Part shown: positions 11,803-24,963 of the stretch, piece by piece
How positions within the stretch are numbered: position 1 is the stretch's first letter
How the letters are laid out: each line of letters begins with the position of its first letter
From: Taiwanofungus camphoratus
Taxonomy: Eukaryota > Basidiomycota > Agaricomycetes > Polyporales > Taiwanofungaceae
Direction of reading: 5' to 3'
Assembly: GCA_003999685.1 (NCBI GenBank)
Contig: CP021228.1
Span: forward strand, 868,001-932,000
DNA length: 64,000 bases
Notes under the pieces: model-generated
What the model saw: the letters and a program-made list of their open reading frames with translations, nothing else
The model's database searches: none
What the model was told of the DNA's origin: nothing
Made by a program: the position numbers and the translations under genes

Positions 11803-14800
11803 CTATAGAGCTTGACCATACGTATATGCACTGTCTTGTGACGGCTCCTCCGCGTGTTGATGCGGCGTAGAATCCTCAGCGGAGTAGCCGTCGTATGCAG
11901 TCGCATAAGAGATATCAGTGGGTCCCTGTGGCGTATGATGCGATGGATTCTGCCAATCGTCGGATGGGCCCCGCACGTGCATTTCGTACGCCTCCGGCTT
12001 GGTCGAGCGCATTCTTTGATTGTGCCATGACTCCGAGGTCGACTGCGAGTGAGTTGAGACTGGATCGACGGATACAGTCGCCATAGGCGGGTTATTCGCA
12101 CTGCGACTGTAGTGGGTAGGAGACGTGGGAGAAGGTGAAGGAATATCGGAGGCAGAGTAGTAGGAGCCACGATATTCTGGAGACGTTGAATACTGTGCTC
12201 TAGCGGTAGGCTTCAAATGGTCATCGTATTGAGTGCTTTCGTAGAAGGGCTCGTGAGTCGCGGATCTGCCCATAAGGGACGCAGATGGCGGAGGCGATAT
12301 GCTGTCTGTGGCGGGACTCCTGTCGCGGAAGGCCCCTTCCTCAAGCTGGACACTCGAGACCTCTGATTCAGATCGATAGTGAGGTTGGTGGAGAATAGGT
12401 GTGTGTTCGAGATCGACCCTACTTTTCTTGGCAGCTTTGGCATCCCGCCTATGCTGAATCCCAAGTCGGTCTTTGAGATCACCTAGTACCCACAATTCCC
12501 GGATAATATCTTTGTCAAGAGGCATGTATGTACTTTTCACAAACTTGACCAAGAACCGAGGACCTATACATAGCTAATTAATAGCGTTTCTGGTCAATGT
12601 AATGAATGACCAACTTACCCAGTGCAACGATGACGGAAATCAGAACGGTAGCCCAGAATGTGACTTCGCCAAATAGCACGACGACCTCATCGTTGAAATT
12701 AATGCTGTCAAACAACGAATAGATCGCGATCCATAATAACATGACCACTGAAGATCCGATATCAACGATCCAGGTAATAACAGTCCAGCTGTGCGAATGA
12801 CGGACGATGAGTGTCTTGAAAATAAGATCCCCAGCGAATCTAACTCACTAACGTGTATTAAGCGCAACATAGAAGTTGGCTGAAAAGATGGCAGCCACCG
12901 CGACCGTAGTTCCAAAATCCGAGAGCGATTCAATCGCTTTCCCATTCCACGAAACAGCAAGGCCCAGTGACCAGACCAAGTACGGGATGTAAAATACGAC
13001 AACCGATTGGTACAACCCATCCAACATGTACATCCAGAACTTCAGACGAGTGTATTCAAGTCCTCGGATGCCCCGAATGTACAATTGTGGATATGCAAGG
13101 GCCGCCTTCGCATTGACATCTTGGTCAAAGGCTACGTGATACGTCTATTAGTAGTTGTCGAACGCAGAATGTTGAAGTCAACATACCTCCGAGAATACCA
13201 ACTGGTAGAGATGTAAAGACTAGATTGTAGAGCAGAATGAATGTAACTTGATACAAATATGTAGCATCGAAACTGAGGATATTGCTGAGTGTTTTCGGAG
13301 GCACGATGAGTCAGATCGACATACCTATTATAGATCATGAACCAGAACATAGCAAAAGTCCAAATGACGTTCTGTAGAAATTTATATGAAGTGATAGAGT
13401 ACCCGCTGCGACTGGAATAACTTTACCTTGTAGAAGAAATTGCTGTGCATATCGGCAATGCGTACATATGACCACCGTCCATGAACGATCAATAGTCTGG
13501 TAAGATATCTGAATTGTGCGAAAGCGTAGTCCGCGGACATTGCCGCTTGCGAGCCTTCGTGTCCCAGAAGACCGCAGCCGATGTTGGCTTCTTGGATCAT
13601 AGCTACATCGTTCGCACCGTCCCCAATGGATAACGTCATAGCATTCCGACCTTCCTTGACCTGTGGAATTATTGAAGCCATCAGCCAGATATAACGAGTC
13701 AACAGTTCGAAGAGCCGCACCAGTTTCACCACCAAGGCCTTCTGCGCAGGAGATACTCGACAGCAGACGACTGTTTCACACTGAGTTGTGAGATTCAAGA
13801 AGAGGGACTGCAGTTCTGGGTTAAGAGCGTGGCGCAAGGTATCGCCATCTATAACGACAGCGAAAGCAGCTTGTGCACCTGCAATGAAACCCCGCCTTTT
13901 AGGGTCTAATGACGGAGGCCCTAATACGGACGCAATTTTATTCAGACCTCCTTCGATCTGCAATCGTGCAGCTTCTGGAGTCTCGGCGGACAGGATCATG
14001 ATATCCATATCACTCTTGAGCAGGTTACAGCTGAAGCCTGGAAAGATAAATTCGATAAGAGTTATCCTTAAACTTCAGACCTATACTCACCGATTTCTAT
14101 AGCTGTCTGTATTTTATCGCCTGTGAAGAATCCTCATCAGTAATAGATGTATTAGCCATCCAAATATTCCTACCAGTCAGGATCCAGAGCTTGATGCCAG
14201 CCTGATGCAACGTCTCGATTGCCTCTGGGACTCCTTCCTGCAGCTTGTCTTCCAATGCAGTGGCTCCGAGAATATTCAACGAGTGCTCAATTTGCTCGCT
14301 AGCCTTCTCGATCTCTGCATCCCGGTCATCGACTGCACTTGTCGCAGCCTCATAGACCCGAGACCAATCCGCATACTCCTGTTCGCTCAAGTACCGGTAA
14401 GCAATACAAAGTGTACGCAGACCGCCGTTGGCAAATGCCTCCATGTCCTTGGAAGTTTTTGCCTTGAGTTCAGGATCGTGGTCCGCCTTGAGGCGCTGGT
14501 AAATGACACTGTCGGCTCCCTTGCAATATAACACAAGCTGGCCTTGTGGATTGCGTACAATGACGCTCATCCGCTTCCGAGTACTGTTGAACTCGAGCAT
14601 CTGCAACAAGACATGGCGTTCTGGTTGACCCATAATCTCGATGTCAATACCCTCCCTGGACTTCTGGACGAATGGAAATCCGACATCACGAGCCGCAGCG
14701 ACCAGAGCAGCTTCATCAGGCGATTCTGCTTTGTATTCTAGACGGTACGGGTCGGTGTCCGGCTCCGGACGATCAGACAGAACGCTGTGGCAAATGGCAA

Positions 14801-17426
14801 GAGCGCGGAAAAAAGCAATGAGGCACGAGCGCTGTTCCGAGGAGCGATCGGAGAGATCTTCTGCGAGTCGTGGTGACACAAGTGTAAGCTTCTCGGGCTG
14901 AAGATATCGATTCTTGAATGCGCGTGACATCTTATTCAGCATGTCCTCCTTGAGCATCTTCAAATGACGATCCTGTTCAGCAGGATTCATTGCGTCCTCC
15001 TTTCCCGCTCGCTTGGCGGCCCCACGCTGTGCCTCGGTCACACCTTCTCCATAGGCGACGCCATTTACAGAGCACTTCTGGAACTCCATGACATTCTGGG
15101 TAAGGGTGCCTGTCTTGTCAGAGAAGACATACTCGATCTGACCAAGGTCATCGGATATATTCCACGTCTTCGGCGTGCAAGCTGCATCGAGAGGCTTGTA
15201 GTACATTTCGATATCCTGCGCGATAAAAAAAGCTTGAATAGTCTTGACAATCTCAACGGTGATATACAATGAAATCGGGACGATGTTCTGGAAGGCAATG
15301 AGGCACGAGCTATAAACCATATGAGTCTGGACGTAATGAGAATCGAAGATCGTTACTTACACGAAAGTCACAATGGCATTCGTGATGTTGGAAGAACTCG
15401 GATTCGCTCCGATCTCATAGAAGTCGGCGCTTGTCCCAGTCTTAGCATCGAAAACGCCATTTGCAATAGCTGAGATAAGACACATGGCGACGAGGACAGC
15501 AAAGTTGACGATGACATTGAAGTTGGTCTCCTTCTCGATCTTGGAGCGTTTCGAGGGGGTCGCGCCTCCGTTTAGCATGATCTTCGAATCCGGGCCAGTG
15601 AATACGACCAGACCAATAATCCACGCGGTATTTCGTAAGGTACAGCCACGGAGTAGCATCTCGTTGATCGTCACTGAGTCTTGTTTCAGTTCTCCACTAG
15701 AGGTATCCCTGTAGCGCAGAACTGCGTGATACGAGTACAGATTCTGATGCGGAGGTTCGGAATCCAGGACAAAAGACGACCGCTCAATATCTTCTTCAGA
15801 AGTGATGGAGGAAGTCGCCCGCACAGACTTCCGAGGTTTCAAGTTCGTCTCGCCGTCTAAGTTCTTCGTCTCGACGTAGCACATGTCATCAGGATCCGAG
15901 GTCGAGAGCACCACAACATCTGCAGGTATTTGTTCGTTCTCGCGGAGAAGAACGATGTCGCCAACTTGCAACTTCTTCCATAACGTCCGTTCCCACCTAG
16001 CCAAACCGACGGCCGCTCGCTGGCCATAGTCCACGACACCCACAGATGAACGAGAATGTATCGACTGCTGGTAAACGGCAAGCGTGCCTGACCCACCAGC
16101 CCACGAGGAGATGGAGGGATCCTCATATGGCTGAAACGCAGGACGAGGCTTCGGTTCCGAACCGATATTCGGGGGGTAACTATAGTCCATAGTCTGCACA
16201 CTCTGGGCATCATCCAGCTTGCGCCCAGTTGCTGCTGGAAGAGATGTCATGGAAGGGTTGTTGAGGGGTTTCACACTAAACAACTCGCCCCCGAGCCCCT
16301 TGCTTAGCACGATCTGCATACCTTCTTGCGCTTCACGCTCTCGCAGCTTACGCACTCCTTTTGTCACGCGGTCTGGAGGATTCAGCTTGAGTAGTTTCTC
16401 GAGCCACGAGCGTGGGTCTGCTGGTAGATTCACGTTACGCCATTGCGCAAGCTGCGTTGATGCCGAGTTGTTGACTTCATCGTCAAGCCGTGAACGGCGC
16501 CAATCTTCAATGGCGTCCTTGATAGCGGTAACTGTGAGGATGAATAATAGCGGCAACGCTGCGGTCTGTGGAGACGTAGAGCCGAAAATGGTGAAAACTG
16601 AAACGGTAGTCAGCTTTACTCCCAACGGATGACTTGTACAGACATAATTGTCCGGCAGTTGTTAAGTCAAATCCACCATGACATATCGTTGCTTCTGAGA
16701 AGTGACAAGTCTTCACAGTCTTCAGATGAAGCAAGCAGCATTTAACTCCCTGGCATCCTCAGTGCTGCTCTGTAAAACACAGCAAGGATGGCTAGGGAGG
16801 TAGGGATATCATGGAGATTGACAGACGTTTGCCCACAGGACAATATCAGAGAAGGCTTACTTTGCAGGATCACAAGAGCCAAGAAGTATAGATTAGCGAC
16901 TCTATGAACCTCTATTATCAATCCACGGCCACTGAATATGTGATACCTACGTACCGACGAAATTGTTCATAGAGGTTCTTGGGAATAAATGTGAGGATAG
17001 TGTACTCTGAGCACGATCAGGCTATCTAGATTGATATCGCAATATATAAAGGAACTTACTGCTTGTCCGGACCTTATTCCGCAAGTAGCGTACGACCGGT
17101 TCGCCATGATGATCGAGTTCTTCTCGGGGTAGTGGATAGTTAACATAAATCTTCCTCCGTGGTCCTGTGGGTTGCGATGGCGCGGTAGCAGCCCCTGCTT
17201 TCGGATCAGCAGATTCTGGCCTCTTCTTCTTTGTCGGTATGCGGAATGACATCCTGGCCCTCATCGACTTCCTCCTCCTTTCTGCCCGCTCTTCCTTCCC
17301 GGCGGCCTCCGCAAGAGTGGACGCAGCAGTACGCACCGTGCGCAGACGAAGCTCTGGATCGATGCCATCGTTCTCCTCGTTATTATCGAATTCGTCAGGA
17401 TGTAGATGTCGTCGGAAGAAAGACAT
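11803..17426 (-). CDS. P4-type ATPase, phospholipid flippase (Dnf-like)
   Basis: Thirteen exons (17426-17060, 17006-16955, 16901-16861, 16597-15361, 15309-14174, 14120-14091, 14037-13721, 13660-13427, 13371-13325, 13272-13187, 13131-12849, 12788-12619, 12563-11803) sum to 1587 codons (1586 aa). Flippases move aminophospholipids from the outer to the inner leaflet at the plasma membrane/Golgi, usually with a Cdc50-type partner. Seen in order: the N-terminal P4 motif RTSKYTILTFIPKNLYEQFRR, VANLYFLALVILQ, LPLLFILTVTAIKDAIEDW, the actuator loop LDGETNLK, the phosphorylation site FSDKTGTLTQNVMEFQK, the nucleotide-binding domain with KGADSVI, KLWILTGDKIQTAIEIG, and GDGANDVAMIQEANIGCGL, then the C-terminal membrane helices. 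The motif order and IGQIEYVFSDKTGT-like context point to the Dnf1/2 class. The C-terminus after the last helix is Ser/Pro-rich and probably regulatory. One exon of 30 nt encodes the TGDK..AIEIG loop. Confidence 0.95.
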
Positions 17427-18251
17427 GAAGGCAGAGAGATTCAAGTTCCGAGCGAGCGACTACTGTCAGAGCCCTAGAACAAAGAGGTAATTATAGGTGA
17501 GATGAAGCAGCCCAGAGCCAACACGGGAACCTGTAAATAAGTAAAGAACAGCAGAGAGTAGTACACAACGAGGATCAAGAATGTCCTGGGACTACGAATG
17601 ACAGTGCTAGCTGCGGCGACCTCATCGCCTCAGGGGCCAATGACCCCGGAACCGGAACTAAGGTAAGCTATGACTTACAATGAGTGTGTGAATGAATCTA
17701 TGCAAGGTATGTTGTTCTCAGGTATTCCAAAATTATTGACAGACATATGCCATCCAGTCCAAGTGACGAGAATAGTGCGAGAGTGGTAATGAGTTTGGAA
17801 GAGTCAATTGACAACAGACGACGGAACTCATTTCCTTGCTCAAAACAATCACGTTCTAGCACACGGACTCCCAGAGGTCCTTTCCTTCCTTGGGTCACAC
17901 GCGGGCCGAGCGCGCTCCTGTGGTTCAGGTGACCGCCATGGTAGCCATTTGTCTCATCCAGGATAAGTACGTGCTGAATATTTCTCCATGTATCACACAT
18001 ATTTTTCACGTACACCTATCCCATCTTCTGCCACAGTCCATTTGAGTAAAAGCAGACCCCGAAAGGAATGCAATCAGATCGTTGATTCTAAATGGCATGG
18101 TATCCAGGAAACGTCGAAGCTCTTAAGCATTTCAAACTGAGTTTTCCACGACCGAGCAGTGTACAAATGCTGTAAACTAAGGACGTCCTTCCACCATGGC
18201 CCATTTATACTGCACGAAGTGACTTACTATAACCACATGTTATCCGCCCGC
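17427..18251. other. Intergenic (flippase 5' region)
   Basis: About 825 bases upstream of the flippase start and downstream of the F-box gene, both on the minus strand. No coding signal seen. Confidence 0.55.
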
Positions 18252-20165
18252 CTACGCATTGCCCCTCAAGACGATCTCCACCTGAGGAATGTTGCGCGGT
18301 GACGCCCTATATCGCGCGCCAGGTGGATTGGTTCCGAGGTCTCCGAGATAGTTGTTAATAAGCTGGCCCCCGAATCCCGCAGGCAGTGCTTGATGGTTCG
18401 GTATCTCTCCCCATGCCACTGTAATGGGCTCGTTGAAATGAGCACCATCCAGGAGGTCTCCAGTAAAAGAGTAGGCGCCTGGCTCCAGTCGAGCGTCGCA
18501 CTTGACTGCTCCTGCCGCGGTGCGCGCATCCAGGAGCGCACCGATGGTGGTATCGAGGTAGGGTCCCCGTACTTGCAACGTTTCAAGCAGCGGACATGGA
18601 CATGTGGTCAGGGGAACACCGTCTACGTTGGATTTTGGCCTAAGTGCTGCGGTTGCCACCAGGGGTGTATGCGAGAGCGTCAGCTGCTTCAGCAGAGGAA
18701 GCGAGCCGAAGAGGGTTGCGAATGAGGACTCACACGCATTGACAGCGTGCAAGGTCAGCTTCCTAAGCAAGGGGAAAATTGAACGCAGCTCTACTTTTCC
18801 AGGTTGATGGCTCGGGTAACGTTCAGACATTCCGCCAGTTGCAAAGTATCTGAGTAAGTCTTTCATTTCCTCGACCGAAGTTGAATGAGACCCGTTTTCC
18901 AATGTGAAATCCTGCACATTTGGCATATGTATCATCTGAAAAACTTCCGTCGTGACGCGACGATCATCATAGCCCAGAGTGAATGTAGTGAGCCTTGGTA
19001 GAGAGATACGACTTTGTGCCCAAGCACGAGAGTGCCTTGTGCCATTCGAGCTGGCGCGTGGCCCAGATACCCTGAGCGTGAGCTCTTGTAGGTGTAAACT
19101 CCGTTCTAAAAGAGCACGCAGCTCAGCATGACTCTGTCGAACTTCGCGGCAGTGGTATGATAGCTCAAGGGTATGTAGCCCAAAACTTTGTGGCGAGAAT
19201 GAGGGATGAGGAAGCAAGAGGGGGAGCAAGGACCACTGAACGTGTACACCGGAGAGCGTCAAATTTTTGAGACGGGGTAAAGCAGGCGAGATTGTGGTCA
19301 GATGCTCCATCCCGTGTTCAAAAGCAGAAGAATCCAGAGACCCTCCAAAGGGCAGGAAAGTCGGATTCTCGAAACCCTTCGGCGTGAATTCGGACGCGTA
19401 GCTGGCAAATTCATTGCATCGCATGAGGGCGAGGCTCTCGAGTAACGGAGCACGGGGAGGCTCTGGCTCATTCGTGACTCCATGCGTGGCGCCAACACTG
19501 AGATATTTAAGGGCAATATGCATCGGCGCCCACCTATCCGTCAGGATGGTGAGCGTGCGGAAACGCTGAATGTGGGGGAGAAGGATGTGGAGCGCGGTAT
19601 GCATGTGCTCGGGAGAGAATGGGTGCACATAACGCTCATCGACGAAATTTATATCTGCGTGAGGACTTCGACCAGCGAAAGATTCGCTAGAGAGTAGCAA
19701 ATTAATGGTAATGTTGGTTAGAGCACTGCATTGCACTTACTCAAATTCAGAGAAATCCCAGTCTGGGTCCCGCGCGTCTAGCAAGATGTCCAACGGAAAG
19801 TTTCCTGACCGCGATAAAAACATACGAGCTAGGCGGAACGAAACTGCGCCAGAATCTTCCGACTCAGACGCTACTTCGTCGAGCACATCGTCGGCAGTCA
19901 TCCAAACTTTGCTCCACAGCTCTGAGGTAGACAACGCCACATGTCGCCAGTGGCGGCTAACGGCAGCGAGGAGGCTAGGAAAAACCGGTGAATATAATGT
20001 GCATGGCGAGACAAAGTTCTCCTTGTTCTCCTTGAACTTTGCATAGAGCGGGTCGTCCTCTGGAACGGTCTCGCCAGTGCGAGCGCTGAGAACAAAGATG
20101 TAAGAAAGGAGTTCCACAGGTAGGTGTTGGATGGGTGAGTTTTGCTGCTGAATGGTGTGATCCAT
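18252..20165 (-). CDS. F-box-like protein
   Basis: Two exons (20165-19741 and 19686-18252) make 620 codons, 619 aa. The N-terminus has the agaricomycete F-box pattern: IQHLPVELLSYIFVLSA, then a variable stretch and VSRHWRHVALSTSELWSKVW. The remainder is rich in Leu and has weak repeat-like strings (LTLSGVHVQW, LHTLELSYH, LRKLTLHAVN, LKQLTLSHTPL, LLETLQVRGPYL), consistent with an irregular leucine-rich-repeat solenoid for substrate binding. Likely role: a substrate adaptor of an SCF ubiquitin ligase; the substrate is unknown. An in-frame ATG at 20225 would add 20 residues of weak likeness; 20165 starts just before the F-box. Such genes are strongly expanded in agaricomycetes. Confidence 0.8.
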
Positions 20166-20842
20166 GACGGTGAATGAAAATCTTTCACAATACCGGAGGG
20201 AAATGTCGAGAAAGAACAATGTCAAAAAACTTCAATGGAGGAAGTAGCAAAAGAGAATGTTTCAGGTGGCGACAGTTTTAAGGCGCAAGGCGGTGGCCGA
20301 ATCACTGCTTTGTCTCATTTCCAGATTGACAGAACAAAAGAAATCATGCAGATGGGCCACAGATTCAATCGGGTTGCATTGTCATTACATCGGACCGCAG
20401 ATCGCCGAAGTTCCAAGTTCTGGGAGCGTGGCCAACAACGTTCGCATCAAACTCCCCAACTATTCCAATAAAAGTGCAATGAGGAACTGAGGACAAGTGG
20501 GAGGAAATGGCGTTTGGATGATGTTGCAGTTACTTCCGTGGCTTGAGTGTGGCGGACTTCGACTTGCCTTATAAGTCAAGTGCTGTAGTTCGTATCCGAG
20601 ATACCATTTCTCCGAGGGTCAGCTGAGAGGCTGAGGTCGCCGAGATACCACGATGAGCGAGGAGATGGAACCTACGGGCGCCCGAATGTACTCATGCCAT
20701 CAATTTGCTTCTGGTTCTTTGCCTGTACTGACTCTGCTGGTTCCAGTTGACAGAGCTTGCATCTGCCAGTGACGACGAACCTCATCTAGTATACCTGTCT
20801 CGGAGCCGATCAGGCGTTCTCGAGGCAGTCTAGTTAATACTC
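20166..20842. other. Divergent promoter region
   Basis: 677 bases between the F-box gene (-) and the lactonase-like gene (+), holding both promoters. No other gene seen. Confidence 0.6.
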
Positions 20843-22445
20843 ATGATGGTCTGGATATTACCCCTTTCCGCTTTTGCTGGAGCGATTGCATGGACATACG
20901 CTTCGATGCACCAACAAACCGTCTCCATGAGTGCAATGACATTGCCCCCTCAGTCCGTGGTGAGCCTCTAACCATCCATTCGGGTTCCTTCAGAGCATCA
21001 TCCCACAGATTCGGTTCTGTTACACATCAGTTTGTAGACCCCCGTTCATTTACAGTCACGGGCAATGCTGGCGGCTTCCGTACAGATGCCTTTCACACCT
21101 ACTTCAACCCGACCAACTCCACACCTCCGTTCTTCCAGATCTTCCACGCCTCCTTCCTCTCCGTGCTCGGCAACACCCCATCCATTCGAAAAATCGCGTC
21201 CAAACCCGGTTTCGCCTTCGCCCACGAGGCACCGATATGGGTTCCTAGCACAGACGAGATGTTCTTCTCGAGCAATGGCGGTGGGCCGCTCGGGTTCAGT
21301 GACTGGAACAATAATAACGAGGTGGAAAAGATCAGCATAAGAGACGTAGATGCAGCGATCATGGCGTCCGGAAGTAGCACCTCCGCTGTCAACGTGTCTG
21401 TCACTAAGGTGCGCGACCAGGTGAACTTACGCAGTACCCTCGATGACCTGGACAATCGCCAGCTCGACCTCCCGGACACAGTCCAGATGACAAACGGCGG
21501 CACTGGTCCGTTCCGCGGCTCCCTTCTGTTGATCAACTCCGGCAGAGCCCATCTCCCTCCTTCCCTCACTCTGGTCTATCCTGACGCGCCGCACAATGCT
21601 ACCGTCCTCTTAGACAACTTCTACTGCAGGCAGTTCAATTCGCTCAACGACGTCAAGGTACATCCGCGAAGTGGGAAGATCTTCTTTTCAGACGTAACGT
21701 AAGTCAGCGAGTTACCCTGTAGCCTAAATGTGTTGCTGACGCTATCAGTCTGTAGATATGGCTACTTAAACCACTTCCGCCCATCCCCTCTCATGCCTAA
21801 TCAAGTGTATCGGTTTGATCCTGATACCGGCTTCGTGCGTGTTGTAGCGGATGGCTTTGGAAGGCCGAATGGGATAGCGTTCTCGCCCGACGGTAGAACG
21901 GCTTACATGTGGATTGTCCCGTCTTCCACCTTGCTCTAGATGCTTACTTCAAATAACGTACAGAGCCGATTCCGGAGCCGCTCGGGGATTTTTGGGCATC
22001 AATCAGACAGAGCCCGCTACAATGTAGGTCCCGAATCCCACTCGCAAGATATCCACGAGTGGCTCATGCATCGACAACAGCTACGCCTTTGACGTTGACC
22101 CTAAGTCTCAGGTCTTCCTCAACCGCCGTGTATTCGCATATGTTGATACAGGCGTTCCGGACGGTGTCCAAGTCGATACTCGGGGCAACGTGTACGCCAG
22201 CTGCCACGATGGCGTGCATGTATGTATACTCCCCTTTTCCGAACTATATATCACAAGACTGATTACATCTTATATGAATAATGTAGGTTTGGGATCCGGC
22301 AGGCACCCTCATCGGAAAAATTTTCCTTGGGACGGGTTCTGCGAACATGGCATTTGCGGGGAAGGGGCGGCTGGTAATCCTGGCTGAGACAGAGATCTAC
22401 CTCGCACAGATTGCGGCGGAGGGTGTCAAGTTGGCTTGGCCCTGA
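20843..22445 (+). CDS. Secreted SMP-30/gluconolactonase-like protein
   Basis: Six exons (20843-20959, 21031-21698, 21756-21908, 21964-22023, 22081-22219, 22287-22445) sum to 432 codons (431 aa). A signal peptide (MMVWILPLSAFAGAIAWTYA) precedes a six-bladed beta-propeller of the SMP-30/lactonase type: HEAPIWVPSTDEMFFSS, SLNDVKVHPRSGKIFFSD, the blade YGYLNHFRPSP..NQVYRFDPDTG, the hallmark RPNGIAFSPDGRTAYIADSG, then VPDGVQVDTRGNVYASC and a final blade WDPAGTLIGKI. The acidic and Asn residues expected to hold a divalent metal (E of HEAP, N of RPNG, D of VPDG) are present. The family hydrolyses lactones of sugar acids; the substrate here is inferred only. Three possible N-glycosylation sequons agree with secretion. 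The donor GTGGAT after exon 3 is weak, but the join restores the conserved D-S-G. Confidence 0.87.
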
Positions 22446-24963
22446 CGAGTTCAACTGCAGGAAGCAGCGAAATTGCGCGTGTATACAGACGAAAAATGCA
22501 GGTAACACCATGCAGGGCTCAACTCATCGACCACACTGTCAGATCACCTGCCCAGTTCAGTCGTCTCATCATCAAGCTCTCGCTCGACATGACAAGAGTG
22601 ATTGAGATCAGGTGAGGTGAGTGCACGTTCTCCTAAGCAGATGCACGACAGGCCTGTGCATGCAGGTAGCGAAATGGTAATGTAAATGAATGGACATAAA
22701 GTCAGATTCGTCAGATAGAGCTGGATAGGACTCTGACATGTGGAGGGCACATTCCCAGCGTATGTTGCTGTCCACTTAAATAGTCAACATGCATCAGCAG
22801 CGCGTGGTGCAGGTGATTGTTCGCAAGCGACAAAAGCATCAGTGGTAATCATACAGCGAGACAGACTGCCAGGTGCAAGAGCCATAGCCCAGGACACCTC
22901 CAGTGTAAGAATACGATAACGTGAGGTATGCCTGCTAGTATTTCCGCTGACGGCAACTCATTCAGCTATCAATCGATGCATCTTCTATTCCCGGCACGCA
23001 GAGAGATGCCCGGCCGACTCAAACACTGAGAAGCTTATGGGGCCCAAAGAGTGAACCAGACCAGTTCACGGCTCCGCGAGTTTACACAACGCCAGCGCTT
23101 CAGCATTGATCCATTTGCCTGACGCTGTCGATACGTCATTCATCGAGGCAGATTTGTGTGGAATGTTCAGCAACACTGGCCGGTATTGACCTACAAAGTG
23201 TATATTGAATTGAAGCCGCGGACTGTAGTCCCCTGCTTCCCCTACTCCAATCTCTCTCTGATATCCTGTCGACGTCATGCTTTATGGTTGACATCTGCCG
23301 CTCCTAGCCCAATGCAATATATTCGTATACCATGAGCCCCGGACTATGCACCTGTGAAGACGTGTCGACATCAGTAGTCACCATTAACGTACGCAGGACT
23401 ACCAATAGAATGCTCCAAACTTAACATTCGGGTGCAGCGCACAGCAGCCGCGCAGATCCTCGAAGTCATTGAAGTTGATGGACAGTGCAAGTCTGGCGGG
23501 GAAGTAGCCTCAGGGTGAATCAGTTTTTTGCTTTCCTGCCCCCTTGTTCATTCACGAAATCCACGCGCTAAGATCTGCTTAAACAACATAGACAGCGAAC
23601 TTGATCAACACAGTCAAGCACTGGACGAATTGCCGCAGGATGTGCGGTGGGTCAGCCGCCAATGAGGAACTGAGTACTTGTCAACTACTTGTCCGTATGT
23701 CGGGCGCTTGTGGCCTAGAAAGGAATGTCTCCGAGATTTGATTTTCCATCTTCCAACGATAAAAGAATTTATGTACCATCTACGCAACGTATCAAGACAA
23801 GTCGGTGCACTCTCTATATGCCCTCTTCTATTGTCAGATGCAAGAAGGGTCATAAGCCAGTGACTTTCTTCACTCAGGTCCCTGTAATGTGTAATCCCAT
23901 GCTTTTCATCGGCGAGGGAGAGGCGCTTGTGCGGCATTGATCGCGCCCAAGGGAGTCAGAAACCAGTCACACGATGCGAACCTGGATGTCATGGGAAGAG
24001 AAGATTGAGAACCACTGCTAGTCCATTAATATGTATACGGACGCCGCACCGTCATTGGGAAGCATGTCAAGTATAGTACACTGTCATCAGAATCACGCAG
24101 AGAACTGAGGTAACGCGATAAGGAATAGGAACTAGGGCATGCCAAGAGGATGAGGGAAACGGGAATGATGAACGGGTGTAAATATGATAAATAACATGTA
24201 TATAGTCACTCTGTAAGTTCTGAAATAATAGGGGTGTATCGTCAGTCTTAAACAAACTGATCACATCTAACGGAATCGCGCATGCAAGGAAGAAGGGGAA
24301 CAGTCAAATCTCAGAAGATATCGAGTGTGGTAAACTTCGCGATCAACGCATGAACCGGCATACATCACCGACTGTCCGAAGAGGCCCAGCAACTCGCATG
24401 AGAGTATTGTATTCCGATATTAGTACAACTCCTAAAGAAAAAGGTGACGCGGGTAACAAGGTTAAGAGCCTGATAAGAGGGGAAATGGATATGATAAATA
24501 CACGGTATAGCAATCTAGGGTGCGACAATGCAAACAATCACTGAAAGCGAGGTGAGAGCATCGTCCGGGTCACTCGAGAGAGACTACTAGCGTCCAGAGA
24601 TGAGAGTATAGACACGAAAAAAACAACACTTTAGGCGCAGGACCTTGAGGATGTACATATGAGATCCGGGAAACCACGCTATAAGTTAGGATGATAGATC
24701 GCAATATTAAACGTGCAGAGGACATTGAAAGAGTCGTGAAAGCATCGGTAGCGTTCTATACGTTCTGCGGGAGACACGCGGTCAGCATCCAGAACCCAGA
24801 GATTGAAATAGCAGAGCGCGCCGACGTGCGCACAGCAAGGGTCACCAGTGTCACCCGCCACTACGCAGACATCGAGCAGCACTGAAAACAAGAGACGTAC
24901 ATGGTTGTCTTTAATCCCTCATGATCCCAATTCAAATCACACTAGCACGCACTGCCCACGGAC
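22446..24963. other. Gene-poor stretch
   Basis: About 2.5 kb between the 3' ends of the lactonase-like gene and the phosphatase. Only short ORFs without motifs or consistent splice joins. No reverse transcriptase, transposase, terminal repeat or RNA gene could be recognised. Confidence 0.5.

Noticed and set aside
22446-24963. Search for a decayed transposon or virus-derived element
   Set aside because: No terminal repeats, reverse transcriptase, integrase, transposase or capsid-like motifs recognised on either strand.
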